Shown here: positions 55,549-64,000 of the stretch, piece after piece
Layout of the letters: each line of letters begins with the position of its first letter
How positions within the stretch are numbered: position 1 is the stretch's first letter
Assembly: GCF_030818775.1 (NCBI RefSeq)
Contig: NZ_JAUTAU010000001.1
Span: forward strand, 1,926,001 to 1,990,000
Direction: 5' to 3'
DNA length: 64,000 nt
DNA from: Bacillus sp. SORGH_AS_0510
GTDB taxonomy: Bacteria; Bacillota; Bacilli; Bacillales; Cytobacillaceae
Made by a program: the position numbers and the translations under genes
The notes under the pieces: generated by a model
What the model was told of the DNA's origin: nothing
The model's database searches: none
The model's input: only the letters and a program-made list of their open reading frames with translations

Positions 55549-55665
55549 AGCGGAAGCGCCTTTGTCAGCCCCAACAGGCAAATGTTCTTCTGCAAAAAAA
55601 GTCCGCCTTTTGACTTTTATTGCCGAAGGTTATTTGACCCGAGGGGCTAGGCGCTGGAGCTAGAC
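55549..55665. repeat. Palindromic intergenic repeat inside the bkd operon
   Basis: The ends AGCGCC...AGCCCC (55555-55572) and GGGGCTAGGCGCT (55643-55655) are complementary, and the middle contains a second dyad. The unit occupies nearly the whole 142-base gap between bkdAB and bkdB without disrupting either gene. It differs from the R1-R4 family and resembles a repeat I recall from other Bacillus genomes. Confidence 0.75.
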
Positions 55666-55683
55666 ATAGGAGGTTTTTGAATA

Positions 55684-56982
55684 GTGGTAATTGAACAAAT
55701 TAAAATGCCTCAGCTTGGGGAGAGTGTTACTGAAGGTACTATTAGTAAGTGGTTAGTATCTGTTGGTGATAAGGTAAATAAATACGACCCCCTTGCAGAA
55801 GTTATGACAGATAAGGTTAATGCAGAAGTCCCATCCTCCTTTTCAGGTGTGATTAAAGAATTAATTGCTAACGAAGAAGATACCCTAGCGGTTGGAGAAA
55901 TTATTTGTACAATCGAAGTCGAGGGTGGCGAAAGTCCACAAGCTAAAACAGATGCACCCGCACCAGCAGCTGTTGGTACGGAAGTTGCTGCACAGGTGGA
56001 GCAAGGAAACAAGGCCCGTTATTCCCCAGCGGTTTTAAAATTATCACAGGAGCATGGGATCGACCTAACACAGGTGTCAGGCACCGGAGCAGGTGGAAGA
56101 ATCACCAGAAAAGATTTACTTAAATTAATCGAATCTGGAAATGTCCCTGTTGCTGGTCAAAAGGTAAAAGAAGAAACAGCTGTACAGCCTGAACCTCAAA
56201 AGCAATTGGTATCACAACCTGTGTCTACATCTGCATCAAAAACACAAGAAGCATCACCGGTTCAAATTCCAGTGGCAGCTGGCGATATTGAAATTCCGGT
56301 AACAGGCATCCGGAAAGCGATTGCTGCCAATATGCTTCGCAGCAAACATGAGGCGCCGCATGCGTGGACGATGATTGAAGTGGATGCAACTAATTTGGTA
56401 GACTACCGTAATTCACTTAAAGATGAGTTTAAGAAAAAAGAAGGCTTCAATTTAACATTCTTTGCATTCTTTGTAAAAGCTGTGGCACAAGCATTGAAGG
56501 AGTTCCCACAAATTAACTCCATGTGGGCTGGAGATAAAATTATTCAAAAGAAAGATATTAATATTTCGATTGCTGTTGCAACTGATGATGCTCTATTCGT
56601 ACCTGTAATTAAAAATGCAGATGAAAAAACAATCAAGGGTATTGCCCGTGAAATTTCCGAGCTGGCTGTTAAGGTGAGAACAGGAAAGCTCAGATCTGAA
56701 GATATGCAGGGTGGAACATTTACAGTGAACAACACAGGTTCATTCGGCTCTGTTCAATCAATGGGTATTATCAATTATCCACAAGCAGCAATTCTTCAAG
56801 TGGAATCCATTGTTAAACGACCTGTGGTAATGAATAATGGAATGATTGCTGTTCGTGACATGGTTAATCTATGTATGTCGTTAGATCACAGAGTACTCGA
56901 CGGACTTGTTTGTGGACGTTTCCTACAACGTGTGAAGGAAATTCTTGAAAACACATCTAAATCTACAACTTCTATTTATTGA
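55684..56982 (+). CDS. bkdB: Branched-chain 2-oxo acid dehydrogenase E2 (dihydrolipoyl acyltransferase)
   Basis: This 432-aa E2 core has a lipoyl domain (about 1-78, lipoyl Lys in EVMTDKVNAEVPS), an E3/E1-binding domain (about 115-150, YSPAVLKLSQEHGIDLTQVS) and a catalytic domain ending with SLDHRVLDG (catalytic His-Asp). Long Pro/Ala/Gln linkers join them. The GTG start follows AGGAGG. It is lipoylated through the LipM-dependent path. Confidence 0.97.
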   Translation: MVIEQIKMPQLGESVTEGTISKWLVSVGDKVNKYDPLAEVMTDKVNAEVPSSFSGVIKELIANEEDTLAVGEIICTIEVEGGESPQAKTDAPAPAAVGTEVAAQVEQGNKARYSPAVLKLSQEHGIDLTQVSGTGAGGRITRKDLLKLIESGNVPVAGQKVKEETAVQPEPQKQLVSQPVSTSASKTQEASPVQIPVAAGDIEIPVTGIRKAIAANMLRSKHEAPHAWTMIEVDATNLVDYRNSLKDEFKKKEGFNLTFFAFFVKAVAQALKEFPQINSMWAGDKIIQKKDINISIAVATDDALFVPVIKNADEKTIKGIAREISELAVKVRTGKLRSEDMQGGTFTVNNTGSFGSVQSMGIINYPQAAILQVESIVKRPVVMNNGMIAVRDMVNLCMSLDHRVLDGLVCGRFLQRVKEILENTSKSTTSIY

Positions 56983-56992
56983 TTCTATTTAC

Positions 56993-57024
56993 AGTCGCTG
57001 CCCAGATGATGGCAGCGACTATTT
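56993..57024 (+). terminator. Terminator after bkdB
   Basis: AGTCGCTGCC pairs with GGCAGCGACT around CAGATGAT, followed by ATTTGTTT. Transcription of mut genes may need its own promoter in 57025-57110. Confidence 0.8.
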
Positions 57025-57121
57025 GTTTAGTTGCCTGAATTCTGTTTGTACCATAAAATAGTATTAGTAGAATAAATTGAATTTTATTTCAATTATGTAT
57101 TATGGGAGGGGGATGAGGAGC

Positions 57122-59014
57122 ATGGAAAATATAAAAAGTCAGTCATTTCCTTTAAAATCAACACAGGAATGGAAAGGAAAGGCAGAACAATCTCTCAAGG
57201 GAAAAACGATAGAATCCTTACAAACAGTTACATATGAAAACATCGTTTTGAAACCGCTTTATTCTGAGGAAGATGAGCGGGAGATATCTGAATTTCCAGG
57301 AGGCTCTGATTTCAGAAGAGGAATTAATCCACTTGGATACATTACAAATGATTGGAAGATAGCACAGCGGATTTATTATCACACATTTGAGGAATTGCAA
57401 GAAAAACTCTTGCAATCACTTGAAAGAGGCCAGTCCGCCATTTCTTTTGAAGTAACTAAGAATCTCCTTGAAGACGATCAGATGTTAGAAAAAATTCTAA
57501 GAGAATTCTATCAGAAATATCCATTCTCTCTTAATGCTAAAGTGTTACACACTGAATTTCTAGCTGCTTTAGACAGAATGGCTGAGCAAAAAGAAAAGAG
57601 TAGTAGTTTGAGTGGTTTTATAGGATCAGATCCAGTTTCGCTTTTTGCTAAAGAAGGTAAGATATCTGAAGAATATCTCAATCATTGGATTACAAGCATT
57701 GTTCAAACTAGTGGGAAATTTCCTAGTCTTAGAACCGTTTTAATTGATACTACACCTTATCATAATGGCGGAGCGAGTGCCGTTCAAGAACTTGGAATTG
57801 CAATTGCTGAAGGAACCTTTTACCTTGATAGGTTTCAGGATGCTGGTATGGACCTAGAAGGAATTTTATCAAAAATGGTCTTTCAATTTTCTATTGGAAG
57901 CAACTTCTTTATGGAAATTGCTAAACTTCGTGCTGCTAGAGTACTTTGGAATCGAGTGGCTGAGGTCTATGGTGCCGGAGAGGACCATCGTGGGATGCAG
58001 ATTTCTGCAGAAACTTCTACTTTCACCAAAACCGTATATGACCCGCATGTGAATCTGCTTCGTTCTGGAAATGAAGCATTTGCAGCAGTGATGGGGGGCG
58101 TACAATATTTACATGTAGACCCCTTTAATGCTCTTACGGGAAGCTCCTTGTTTTCTGAAAGAATTGCAAGAAACACACAACTTTTATTAAAAGAAGAAGC
58201 TCACTTAAAACACGTGATTGACCCTTCTGGAGGTTCCTGGTATATAGAACAACTAACTAATGAACTGGCTCAGAATGCATGGGAATTCTTCCAACGGATT
58301 GAAGCAAATGGTGGCATCCTAGAGGGATTAAAATCTGGTTTGCTACAAAAAGAAATTGCTTCTGTTTATGATGATAAGAATAAGGATGTCCATACAAGGA
58401 AACAAAGCATAGTTGGTACGAATGTCTATGCCAATCTTGATGAAACTGTTCCTGATGCTAGTATTGAAATTCAAGAATCCTACCAAATAGATAAGAAAGA
58501 CCAATTCATAAAAATTAAGGCTATCCAACAAAGAAGATTAGCGGAGCCATTTGAAAGTTTGCGAAATAAAGCATGGAAATACGAAGAGTCAACTGGCAAT
58601 AGACCATCTGTTGGGTTAATTTGTCTTGGAGAGATAAAAGAACATAAAACAAGACTTGATTTTATGAAGGGGTTTCTAGCTGCAGGGGGAATAAAAGCTG
58701 ATGATAGTAATCCGATTGCTGATTTAGAGACTGCCAGACAGTTTATTTCTCATCTGCCTGCTGTTAAATGTTTTTGTATCTGTGGAACAAATGAGCAGTA
58801 TGAGGAAGTTGGCCATGATATTTTAAACAGCTTGAAAGAGGAATTTCCAAATCGAACCTTTTACCTCGCAGGTCTTCCAGAAAAAGAAACACAGCAACAG
58901 TGGGTAGCTGAAGGAATCCAGCAGTTTATTCATATAAAGAGTAATTGTTACGAGACACTCGAAGCTATTTTTAAAGAGTTGGAGGTGGGCAAGATTGAAG
59001 AAACAAAAGCCTGA
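57122..59014 (+). CDS. mutA: Methylmalonyl-CoA mutase small subunit
   Basis: This protein of about 630 residues pairs with MutB. It has the TIM-barrel mutase domain (residues about 45-460, with [29 protein letters not shown] and [15 protein letters not shown]) and a C-terminal flavodoxin-like domain that lacks the DxHxxG cobalamin-binding motif, as expected of the non-catalytic subunit. I chose the ATG at 57122; ATG 57113 is 3 codons upstream, close to the GGGAGGGGG. It overlaps mutB by 20 bases. Confidence 0.93.
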   Translation: MENIKSQSFPLKSTQEWKGKAEQSLKGKTIESLQTVTYENIVLKPLYSEEDEREISEFPGGSDFRRGINPLGYITNDWKIAQRIYYHTFEELQEKLLQSLERGQSAISFEVTKNLLEDDQMLEKILREFYQKYPFSLNAKVLHTEFLAALDRMAEQKEKSSSLSGFIGSDPVSLFAKEGKISEEYLNHWITSIVQTSGKFPSLRTVLIDTTPYHNGGASAVQELGIAIAEGTFYLDRFQDAGMDLEGILSKMVFQFSIGSNFFMEIAKLRAARVLWNRVAEVYGAGEDHRGMQISAETSTFTKTVYDPHVNLLRSGNEAFAAVMGGVQYLHVDPFNALTGSSLFSERIARNTQLLLKEEAHLKHVIDPSGGSWYIEQLTNELAQNAWEFFQRIEANGGILEGLKSGLLQKEIASVYDDKNKDVHTRKQSIVGTNVYANLDETVPDASIEIQESYQIDKKDQFIKIKAIQQRRLAEPFESLRNKAWKYEESTGNRPSVGLICLGEIKEHKTRLDFMKGFLAAGGIKADDSNPIADLETARQFISHLPAVKCFCICGTNEQYEEVGHDILNSLKEEFPNRTFYLAGLPEKETQQQWVAEGIQQFIHIKSNCYETLEAIFKELEVGKIEETKA

Positions 59015-61193
59015 TTTTCAAAATCTATCATTATTTAACGGTCAAAAAAAAATGACTAAGGAAGAATGGCAGGAGAGGGTTAAAAAGGAACTTGACAACT
59101 CGATCGAGGATTTACTTTTTGAAACAAATGAACAAATAAGATTAAAGCCACTCTATACAAAGGAAGATCGAGAAGGCCTTGAGCATATCGGCCATCTTCC
59201 AGGTCTGCCTCCTTACACCAGAGGTCCATATCCAACGATGTATGTAAATCGTCCATGGACAGTGAGACAGTATGCTGGATTTTCAACTGCCGAAGAAAGT
59301 AATGCTTTTTATCGCCGAAATCTAGCAATGGGTCAAAAAGGACTATCGGTTGCTTTTGATTTAGCTACACACCGCGGATATGATTCTGATCATCCACGTG
59401 TGGTTGGAGATGTTGGAAAAGCTGGGGTAGCCATTGATTCAGTCCTTGATATGAAAACCCTTTTTGAAGGAATTCCTCTAGACCAAATGTCAGTATCGAT
59501 GACAATGAACGGGGCTGTTTTACCTATTCTTGCTTTTTTTATTGTCACTGCTGAGGAACAAGGGGTAAGTCAGGAGAAGCTCGCTGGAACCATTCAAAAT
59601 GACATTTTAAAAGAGTATATGGTTCGTAATACATATATTTATCCACCAGAAATGTCCATGAAAATAATAGCTGATATTTTTGAATATACGTCTAAATACA
59701 TGCCGAAGTTTAATAGTATCAGTATTTCAGGTTATCATATGCAGGAAGCAGGAGCACCTGCAGACTTAGAGTTAGCTTATACGCTCGCAGATGGATTGGA
59801 ATATGTACGGACGGGTCTTAAAGCTGGAATAGAGATTGATTCGTTTGCGCCAAGGCTTTCCTTTTTCTGGGCAATCGGGATGAATTATTTCATGGAAGTG
59901 GCCAAAATGCGGGCAGCCAGATTAATCTGGGCAAAAATGATGAAGTCTTTTAATCCAAAGAATGAAAAATCGTTAGCCTTAAGGACACATTCACAAACAT
60001 CTGGATGGAGTTTAACAGAGCAGGATCCGTTTAATAATGTTACTCGGACGCTGATTGAAGCGCATGCTGCAGCTATGGGGCATACACAATCACTTCATAC
60101 AAACGCCCTGGATGAAGCAATTGCCCTGCCGACGGACTTTTCGGCTCGAATTGCCCGGAATACTCAATTGTTTTTACAAGAAGAAACAGGAATTACAAAG
60201 GTAATTGATCCGTGGGCAGGCTCTTATTATGTTGAAAAGCTGACAGATGAATTAGTTCAACGTGCTTGGACACATATCGAAGAAATTGAGCAGCTAGGAG
60301 GTATGGCTAAAGCAATTGAAACCGGACTTCCAAAGATGAAAATTGAAGAAGCAGCTGCCAGAAGACAGGCTCAAATTGATTCAGGTAAGGAAACGATTAT
60401 TGGGGTGAATCGTTACCGAGTTGAGACGGAAGAATCGATTGAAATCCTAGATATTGATAATACGGCTGTGCGCCTAAAGCAAATAGAAAAATTACAGGGA
60501 TTAAAAGCGAGTCGTGATGATCAGAAAGTGAGAGAAGCATTAGCGTCTTTAACAAATGCATCAGAAACAGGGGAACAAAACTTATTGGAGTTGGCTGTTC
60601 AAGCAGCAAGAGTACGGGCTACCTTAGGCGAAATCTCCGATGCTATTGAAAAGGTTGCTAGCAGACACAAAGCTGTCATTCGCTCAATAAGTGGTGTTTA
60701 TAGTACTGCATTTAGCAATGAGGAAGAAATTGTAGAAGTGAAAACAATGACCGATGAGTTCCTTGAAAATGAAGGAAGAAGACCAAGGATCCTAATTGCG
60801 AAAATGGGTCAGGATGGACATGATCGCGGCGCGAAAGTAATTGCTACCGCCTTCGCGGACCTTGGCTTTGATGTTGATATTGGCCCTTTATTTCAAACCC
60901 CAGAAGAAACAGCTATGCAAGCTGTCGAAAATGATGTACATGTAGTAGGGATGAGCTCCCTTGCTGCAGGGCATAAAACATTGCTTCCACAATTGGTGGA
61001 GGAATTAAAGAGACTTGGAAGGGAAGATATTCTAGTGGTTATTGGTGGAGTCATTCCATACCAGGATTATCAATTCTTATATGACCACGGTGCTGTTGCC
61101 ATTTTCGGACCAGGAACTATTATTCCAGTAGCTGCTCAAAAGGTGATTAAAGAAATATATAAACAGCTCGGTTATGAGGAAGTGTCGTCCTAA
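58995..61193 (+). CDS. mutB: Methylmalonyl-CoA mutase large (B12-binding) subunit
   Basis: This 732-aa adenosylcobalamin enzyme isomerises methylmalonyl-CoA and succinyl-CoA. The barrel begins with [19 protein letters not shown] and [12 protein letters not shown]; the C-terminal B12 domain has the cobalt-ligand motif DGHDRG in [18 protein letters not shown]. The TTG start lies inside mutA, behind GGAGGTGG. It feeds propionyl-CoA carbon from Val and Ile into the citric acid cycle. nrdJ is another B12-dependent enzyme in this window. Confidence 0.97.
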   Translation: MKKQKPDFQNLSLFNGQKKMTKEEWQERVKKELDNSIEDLLFETNEQIRLKPLYTKEDREGLEHIGHLPGLPPYTRGPYPTMYVNRPWTVRQYAGFSTAEESNAFYRRNLAMGQKGLSVAFDLATHRGYDSDHPRVVGDVGKAGVAIDSVLDMKTLFEGIPLDQMSVSMTMNGAVLPILAFFIVTAEEQGVSQEKLAGTIQNDILKEYMVRNTYIYPPEMSMKIIADIFEYTSKYMPKFNSISISGYHMQEAGAPADLELAYTLADGLEYVRTGLKAGIEIDSFAPRLSFFWAIGMNYFMEVAKMRAARLIWAKMMKSFNPKNEKSLALRTHSQTSGWSLTEQDPFNNVTRTLIEAHAAAMGHTQSLHTNALDEAIALPTDFSARIARNTQLFLQEETGITKVIDPWAGSYYVEKLTDELVQRAWTHIEEIEQLGGMAKAIETGLPKMKIEEAAARRQAQIDSGKETIIGVNRYRVETEESIEILDIDNTAVRLKQIEKLQGLKASRDDQKVREALASLTNASETGEQNLLELAVQAARVRATLGEISDAIEKVASRHKAVIRSISGVYSTAFSNEEEIVEVKTMTDEFLENEGRRPRILIAKMGQDGHDRGAKVIATAFADLGFDVDIGPLFQTPEETAMQAVENDVHVVGMSSLAAGHKTLLPQLVEELKRLGREDILVVIGGVIPYQDYQFLYDHGAVAIFGPGTIIPVAAQKVIKEIYKQLGYEEVSS

Positions 61194-62215
61194 TGACTTC
61201 TGATCAGAAAAATAGCCGGTTTCAAAAGCGTAAAGCTACTGAACCAACGGTGAATGATCTTTTTGAAGGTGTTACTAAGGGAGATAGAAGTCAGTTAGCT
61301 AGAGCCATTACGCTAGTAGAAAGCAATGCAGATCAGCATTTTGAAAAAGCACAGGAGCTCCTGCAAAAGCTGCTGCCGAAAAGCGGAAAGTCGATTCGAA
61401 TTGGCATCACAGGTGTTCCAGGTGCAGGTAAAAGTACGTTTATAGAGGCTTTCGGTATGTACCTTTGTAGTTTAGGTCATCGAGTGGCCGTGTTAGCCAT
61501 CGATCCTAGTTCGAAATTAAGCGGTGGTAGTATCCTCGGTGATAAAACGAGAATGGAGCATTTATCCAGAAACCCTAAGGCCTTTATTCGCCCATCGCCC
61601 ACATCCGGAAAGCTGGGAGGAGTCCATCGCAAAACAAGAGAAGCCATGTTGCTTTGTGAGGCGGCCGGTTTTGATGTGATCCTAATTGAAACAGTCGGGG
61701 TGGGTCAAAGTGAAGTGATTATTAGGGATATGGTGGATTTTTTCATGTTGCTCGTCCTGACTGGGGCTGGGGATGAACTTCAAGGAATGAAGAAAGGAAT
61801 TATGGAACTTGCGGATGCGGTTATTGTTCATAAAGCAGATGGCGACAATAAACCTAGAGCTCAACAAACAAAACATGAATATAATCGGATTCTGCATTTT
61901 TTACAGCCTGCTACAAAAGGGTGGACAACAAAAGCTTATACTTGTTCATCTTTAAACGGAGAGGGCATCGATGAAATTTGGGTGATGGTTCAGAAATTCG
62001 AAGAAAGAGGAAAGGCGACGGGAGTATTCACAGAAAGAAGAAAGGGGCAACAAAGAGACTGGATTTATTCCCTGATTTCTGACCAGCTTCATTACACCTT
62101 CTTTCACCATCCAGTAATAAAGCAAAAACTTCCACAGTTAGAGAATGAAGTAATGGCAGGAACAAAAACAGCGGCGTCCGTTGTAGAAAGCTTATTCAAT
62201 GACTTCTTTTCCTGA
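61193..62215 (+). CDS. meaB: Methylmalonyl-CoA mutase-associated GTPase MeaB
   Basis: This 340-aa G3E-type GTPase protects and reloads the mutase with cofactor. Walker A is GITGVPGAGKST, then LAIDPSSKLSGGSILGDKTRM and the GTPase base-recognition region VIVHKADGDN. The start overlaps mutB by one base (TAATG), so translation is coupled. It used to be annotated ArgK in other bacteria. Confidence 0.96.
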   Translation: MTSDQKNSRFQKRKATEPTVNDLFEGVTKGDRSQLARAITLVESNADQHFEKAQELLQKLLPKSGKSIRIGITGVPGAGKSTFIEAFGMYLCSLGHRVAVLAIDPSSKLSGGSILGDKTRMEHLSRNPKAFIRPSPTSGKLGGVHRKTREAMLLCEAAGFDVILIETVGVGQSEVIIRDMVDFFMLLVLTGAGDELQGMKKGIMELADAVIVHKADGDNKPRAQQTKHEYNRILHFLQPATKGWTTKAYTCSSLNGEGIDEIWVMVQKFEERGKATGVFTERRKGQQRDWIYSLISDQLHYTFFHHPVIKQKLPQLENEVMAGTKTAASVVESLFNDFFS

Positions 62216-62316
62216 ATCATTTTTTATTGATTGATAAAGTAAATAGCAGTTTACTTGGAAAAACCACATTTTAACTGTTATTATGTAGTTATGAACAACA
62301 AGAAGGAGTGAATCTA

Positions 62317-62754
62317 ATGAGCATGAATTTTAATTTTTTCATGAATGATGTCGTTAACCAGGCACGTCAAGAAATCGTGTCAGCTGGATATAAAGAACTA
62401 AAAACACCTGCTGAAGTAGAAGAAGCTTTTGCACAAAAAGGAACAACCTTAGTAATGATTAATTCTGTATGTGGCTGTGCAGGAGGAATTGCCCGTCCGG
62501 CAGCAGCACATTCCCTTCACTACGACAAACGCCCAGATCATTTAGTTACGGTGTTTGCTGGCCAAGATAAGGAAGCAACTGAGAAGGCAAGAAGCTATTT
62601 CACTGGCTATCCACCATCCTCACCATCTTTTGCTTTATTAAAGGATGGAGAGATTCTTACTATGGTTGAAAGACATCAAATTGAAGGATTTGATCCTGCT
62701 ACAGTAGTTGCTAAGCTTCAAGATGAATTTGAAAAGTATTGTGAAGAACTATAA
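62317..62754 (+). CDS. brxB: Bacilliredoxin BrxB (YqiW)
   Basis: This 145-aa thioredoxin-fold protein removes bacillithiol from bacillithiolated proteins. The active site is CGC in [15 protein letters not shown], not a Cxx[15 protein letters not shown] and the [12 protein letters not shown] block are typical. I chose the ATG at 62317, 9 bases after AAGGAG; the GTG at 62308 lies too near the RBS. Position after bkdB corresponds to B. subtilis yqiW, with mut genes inserted. Confidence 0.95.
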   Translation: MSMNFNFFMNDVVNQARQEIVSAGYKELKTPAEVEEAFAQKGTTLVMINSVCGCAGGIARPAAAHSLHYDKRPDHLVTVFAGQDKEATEKARSYFTGYPPSSPSFALLKDGEILTMVERHQIEGFDPATVVAKLQDEFEKYCEEL

Positions 62755-62763
62755 TAAATGGAT

Positions 62764-62796
62764 TTAAAAAAGGAGCTGAATTCAGCTTCTTTTTTA
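62764..62796 (+). terminator. Terminator after brxB
   Basis: AGGAGCTGAA pairs with TTCAGCTTCT as an almost perfect dyad, flanked by A and T tracts. Confidence 0.85.
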
Positions 62797-62872
62797 TTGA
62801 TGAAATATGATTTATAGTGTATATTTATTAATTATTTCGCAACTTTAATCATTTATCAGAGGAGAATAGCCA

Positions 62873-64000
62873 ATGAAGGACTTATTAGTAAATTATTTAG
62901 AAGCAGTTCAAAGTAAATTATGGGATATAAGTGACAATTTATATCATAACCCAGAGTTAGGCGATCAAGAATTTAAATCAATGAAACTATTAGTAGAGTT
63001 TTTGGAAGAAAATCATTTTTCAGTGGAAAAAGGAATTGTTGACCGGCCAACAGCTTTTAAAGCAGTTTATGATAGTAAGAAGGAAGGACCGACGATTGCC
63101 TACCTTTCAGAGTATGATGCTTTGCCTGAGATTGGGCATGGTTGCGGTCATAATTTAATTGGGACGATGAGCGCAGGAGCAGGAGTACTTTTAAGCAAAG
63201 TCGTAGATGAAATTGGTGGTCGTGTTGTTGTATTAGGAACACCAGCTGAAGAAACCAACGGTGCTAAAGTTCCGATGGCCGAACAGGGTCTTTTTGATGA
63301 CATTGATGCAGCTATGATCTTGCACCCTGCTGATGAATCGTATGAGAGTGGTGATTCTTTGGCAATGGATGCGATTCAATTTGATTTCCGTGGCAGAACA
63401 AGTCATGCAGCAGCATCTCCAGAAAAGGGAATTAATGCACTTGATGCTGTTATTCAATTATTTAATGGAATAAACGCTCTAAGACAACATGTTACATCAG
63501 ATGTAAGAATTCATGGAATTATTAAAGAAGGTGGCGTTGCAGCAAATATTGTCCCAGATAAAGCTGTTGCTCAATTTTATATTCGGGCGCAGAACCGTAG
63601 TTATTTAAATGAGGTTGTTCAGAAGGTAATCAGTATCGCTAATGGTGCATCATCTATGACAGGTGCAGAAGTGCATATCAGTAACTATGAATTAAGCTAT
63701 GATAATATGGTCACTAATCAAACTCTATCTCAGTTGTTTTCTAATAATCTTTTATCTACAGGTGTAGAGAAGATTAAGAAAGCGAAGAATTCCTATGGTT
63801 CAATTGATATGGGAAATGTAAGTCATGTGGTTCCAGCCATCCATCCGTACATTGGTTTGGATTCACCTGGACTAATCGCTCATACACGGGAATTTGCAGA
63901 TTTAACGATCACTGATAACTCTCACCAGATCCTCTCAAGGGGTGCTCTTGCACTTGCGATGACAGGATTTGATCTAATCACCAATAAAGAAGAGCTTGAA
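62873..64000 (+). CDS. M20 family amidohydrolase/peptidase, truncated at window end
   Basis: 376 codons are open from the ATG at 62873 (GAGGAG 8 bases upstream) to the last base of the window. Metal-binding motifs of M20D enzymes are visible: GHGCGHNLIGT, TPAEETNGAK, ILHPADE and FRGRTSHAAASP. The C-terminal block SIDMGNVSHVVPAIHPYIG is like AbgB/AmhX-type aminobenzoyl-glutamate or aminoacyl hydrolases. It is not DapE-like. The substrate is not known. Only a few dozen residues should be missing. Confidence 0.9.
   Translation, partial: MKDLLVNYLEAVQSKLWDISDNLYHNPELGDQEFKSMKLLVEFLEENHFSVEKGIVDRPTAFKAVYDSKKEGPTIAYLSEYDALPEIGHGCGHNLIGTMSAGAGVLLSKVVDEIGGRVVVLGTPAEETNGAKVPMAEQGLFDDIDAAMILHPADESYESGDSLAMDAIQFDFRGRTSHAAASPEKGINALDAVIQLFNGINALRQHVTSDVRIHGIIKEGGVAANIVPDKAVAQFYIRAQNRSYLNEVVQKVISIANGASSMTGAEVHISNYELSYDNMVTNQTLSQLFSNNLLSTGVEKIKKAKNSYGSIDMGNVSHVVPAIHPYIGLDSPGLIAHTREFADLTITDNSHQILSRGALALAMTGFDLITNKEELE

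Noticed and set aside
1..64000. CRISPR arrays, tRNA or rRNA genes, prophage genes
   Set aside because: No regularly spaced direct repeats, no tRNA-like cloverleaf noticed and no phage structural or integrase genes were found by reading.

Overview
This is a 64 kb chromosomal window from a low-GC, endospore-forming member of the Bacillaceae. The evidence is a full spoIIIA operon, spoIVB, spo0A, a spore photoproduct lyase, AGGAGG-type ribosome binding sites, frequent TTG/GTG starts and a gene order that follows the yqh-yqi segment of Bacillus subtilis. The co-occurrence of bkd, methylmalonyl-CoA mutase and an adenosylcobalamin-dependent ribonucleotide reductase would suit a Neobacillus-like soil Bacillus, but the species cannot be fixed from this sequence alone. 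No rRNA, tRNA, CRISPR array, prophage or intact insertion sequence was seen.

Layout. 1-3.9 kb: end of the glycine cleavage P-protein genes (gcvPA, gcvPB), a rhodanese (yqhL, minus strand) and lipM. 4.0-9.9 kb: an accessory block with a class II ribonucleotide reductase (nrdJ) split by a 251-nt apparent group I intron inside the catalytic NPCGE motif, an NlpC/P60 hydrolase, a frameshifted splB and a patatin-like protein. 10-14 kb: yqhP, yqhQ, yqhR, papA (yqhT) and efp; the aroQ found at this point in B. subtilis is absent.

14.0-24.4 kb is the most unusual region. It holds a complete System I (Ccm) cytochrome c maturation cluster (ccmE-F-H-I-like, ccmA-B-C-D-G), although Bacillus normally uses System II (ResBC). 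CcmE is of the rare Cys type (CxxxY). The cluster is preceded by a diheme c-type cytochrome and a PCYCGC lipoprotein whose CxxC motif is written UGA-x-x-Cys and is followed by a SECIS-like hairpin, so it is a candidate selenoprotein. Two look-alike membrane-anchored proteins of unknown function lie inside the cluster.

24.4-46.4 kb: spoIIIAA-AH behind a sigma-E promoter, accBC behind a FapR-like operator, yqhY, nusB, folD, xseAB, ispA, dxs, tlyA, ahrC, recN, spoIVB, spo0A with 0A boxes and a sigma-H promoter, a YycC-like small protein and a frameshifted glycerophosphodiesterase. 46.4-62.2 kb: bkdR, a sigma-L (-24/-12) promoter and ptb-bcd-buk-lpdV-bkdAA-bkdAB-bkdB, then mutA-mutB-meaB, together forming a branched-chain amino acid to acyl-CoA and succinyl-CoA route. 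The window ends with brxB and a truncated M20 amidohydrolase.

Four related MITE-like inverted-repeat elements (77 to 243 bp) and one different palindromic repeat inside the bkd operon are spread through intergenic spaces. Two genes carry single-base frameshifts at homopolymers; these could be real decay or assembly errors.
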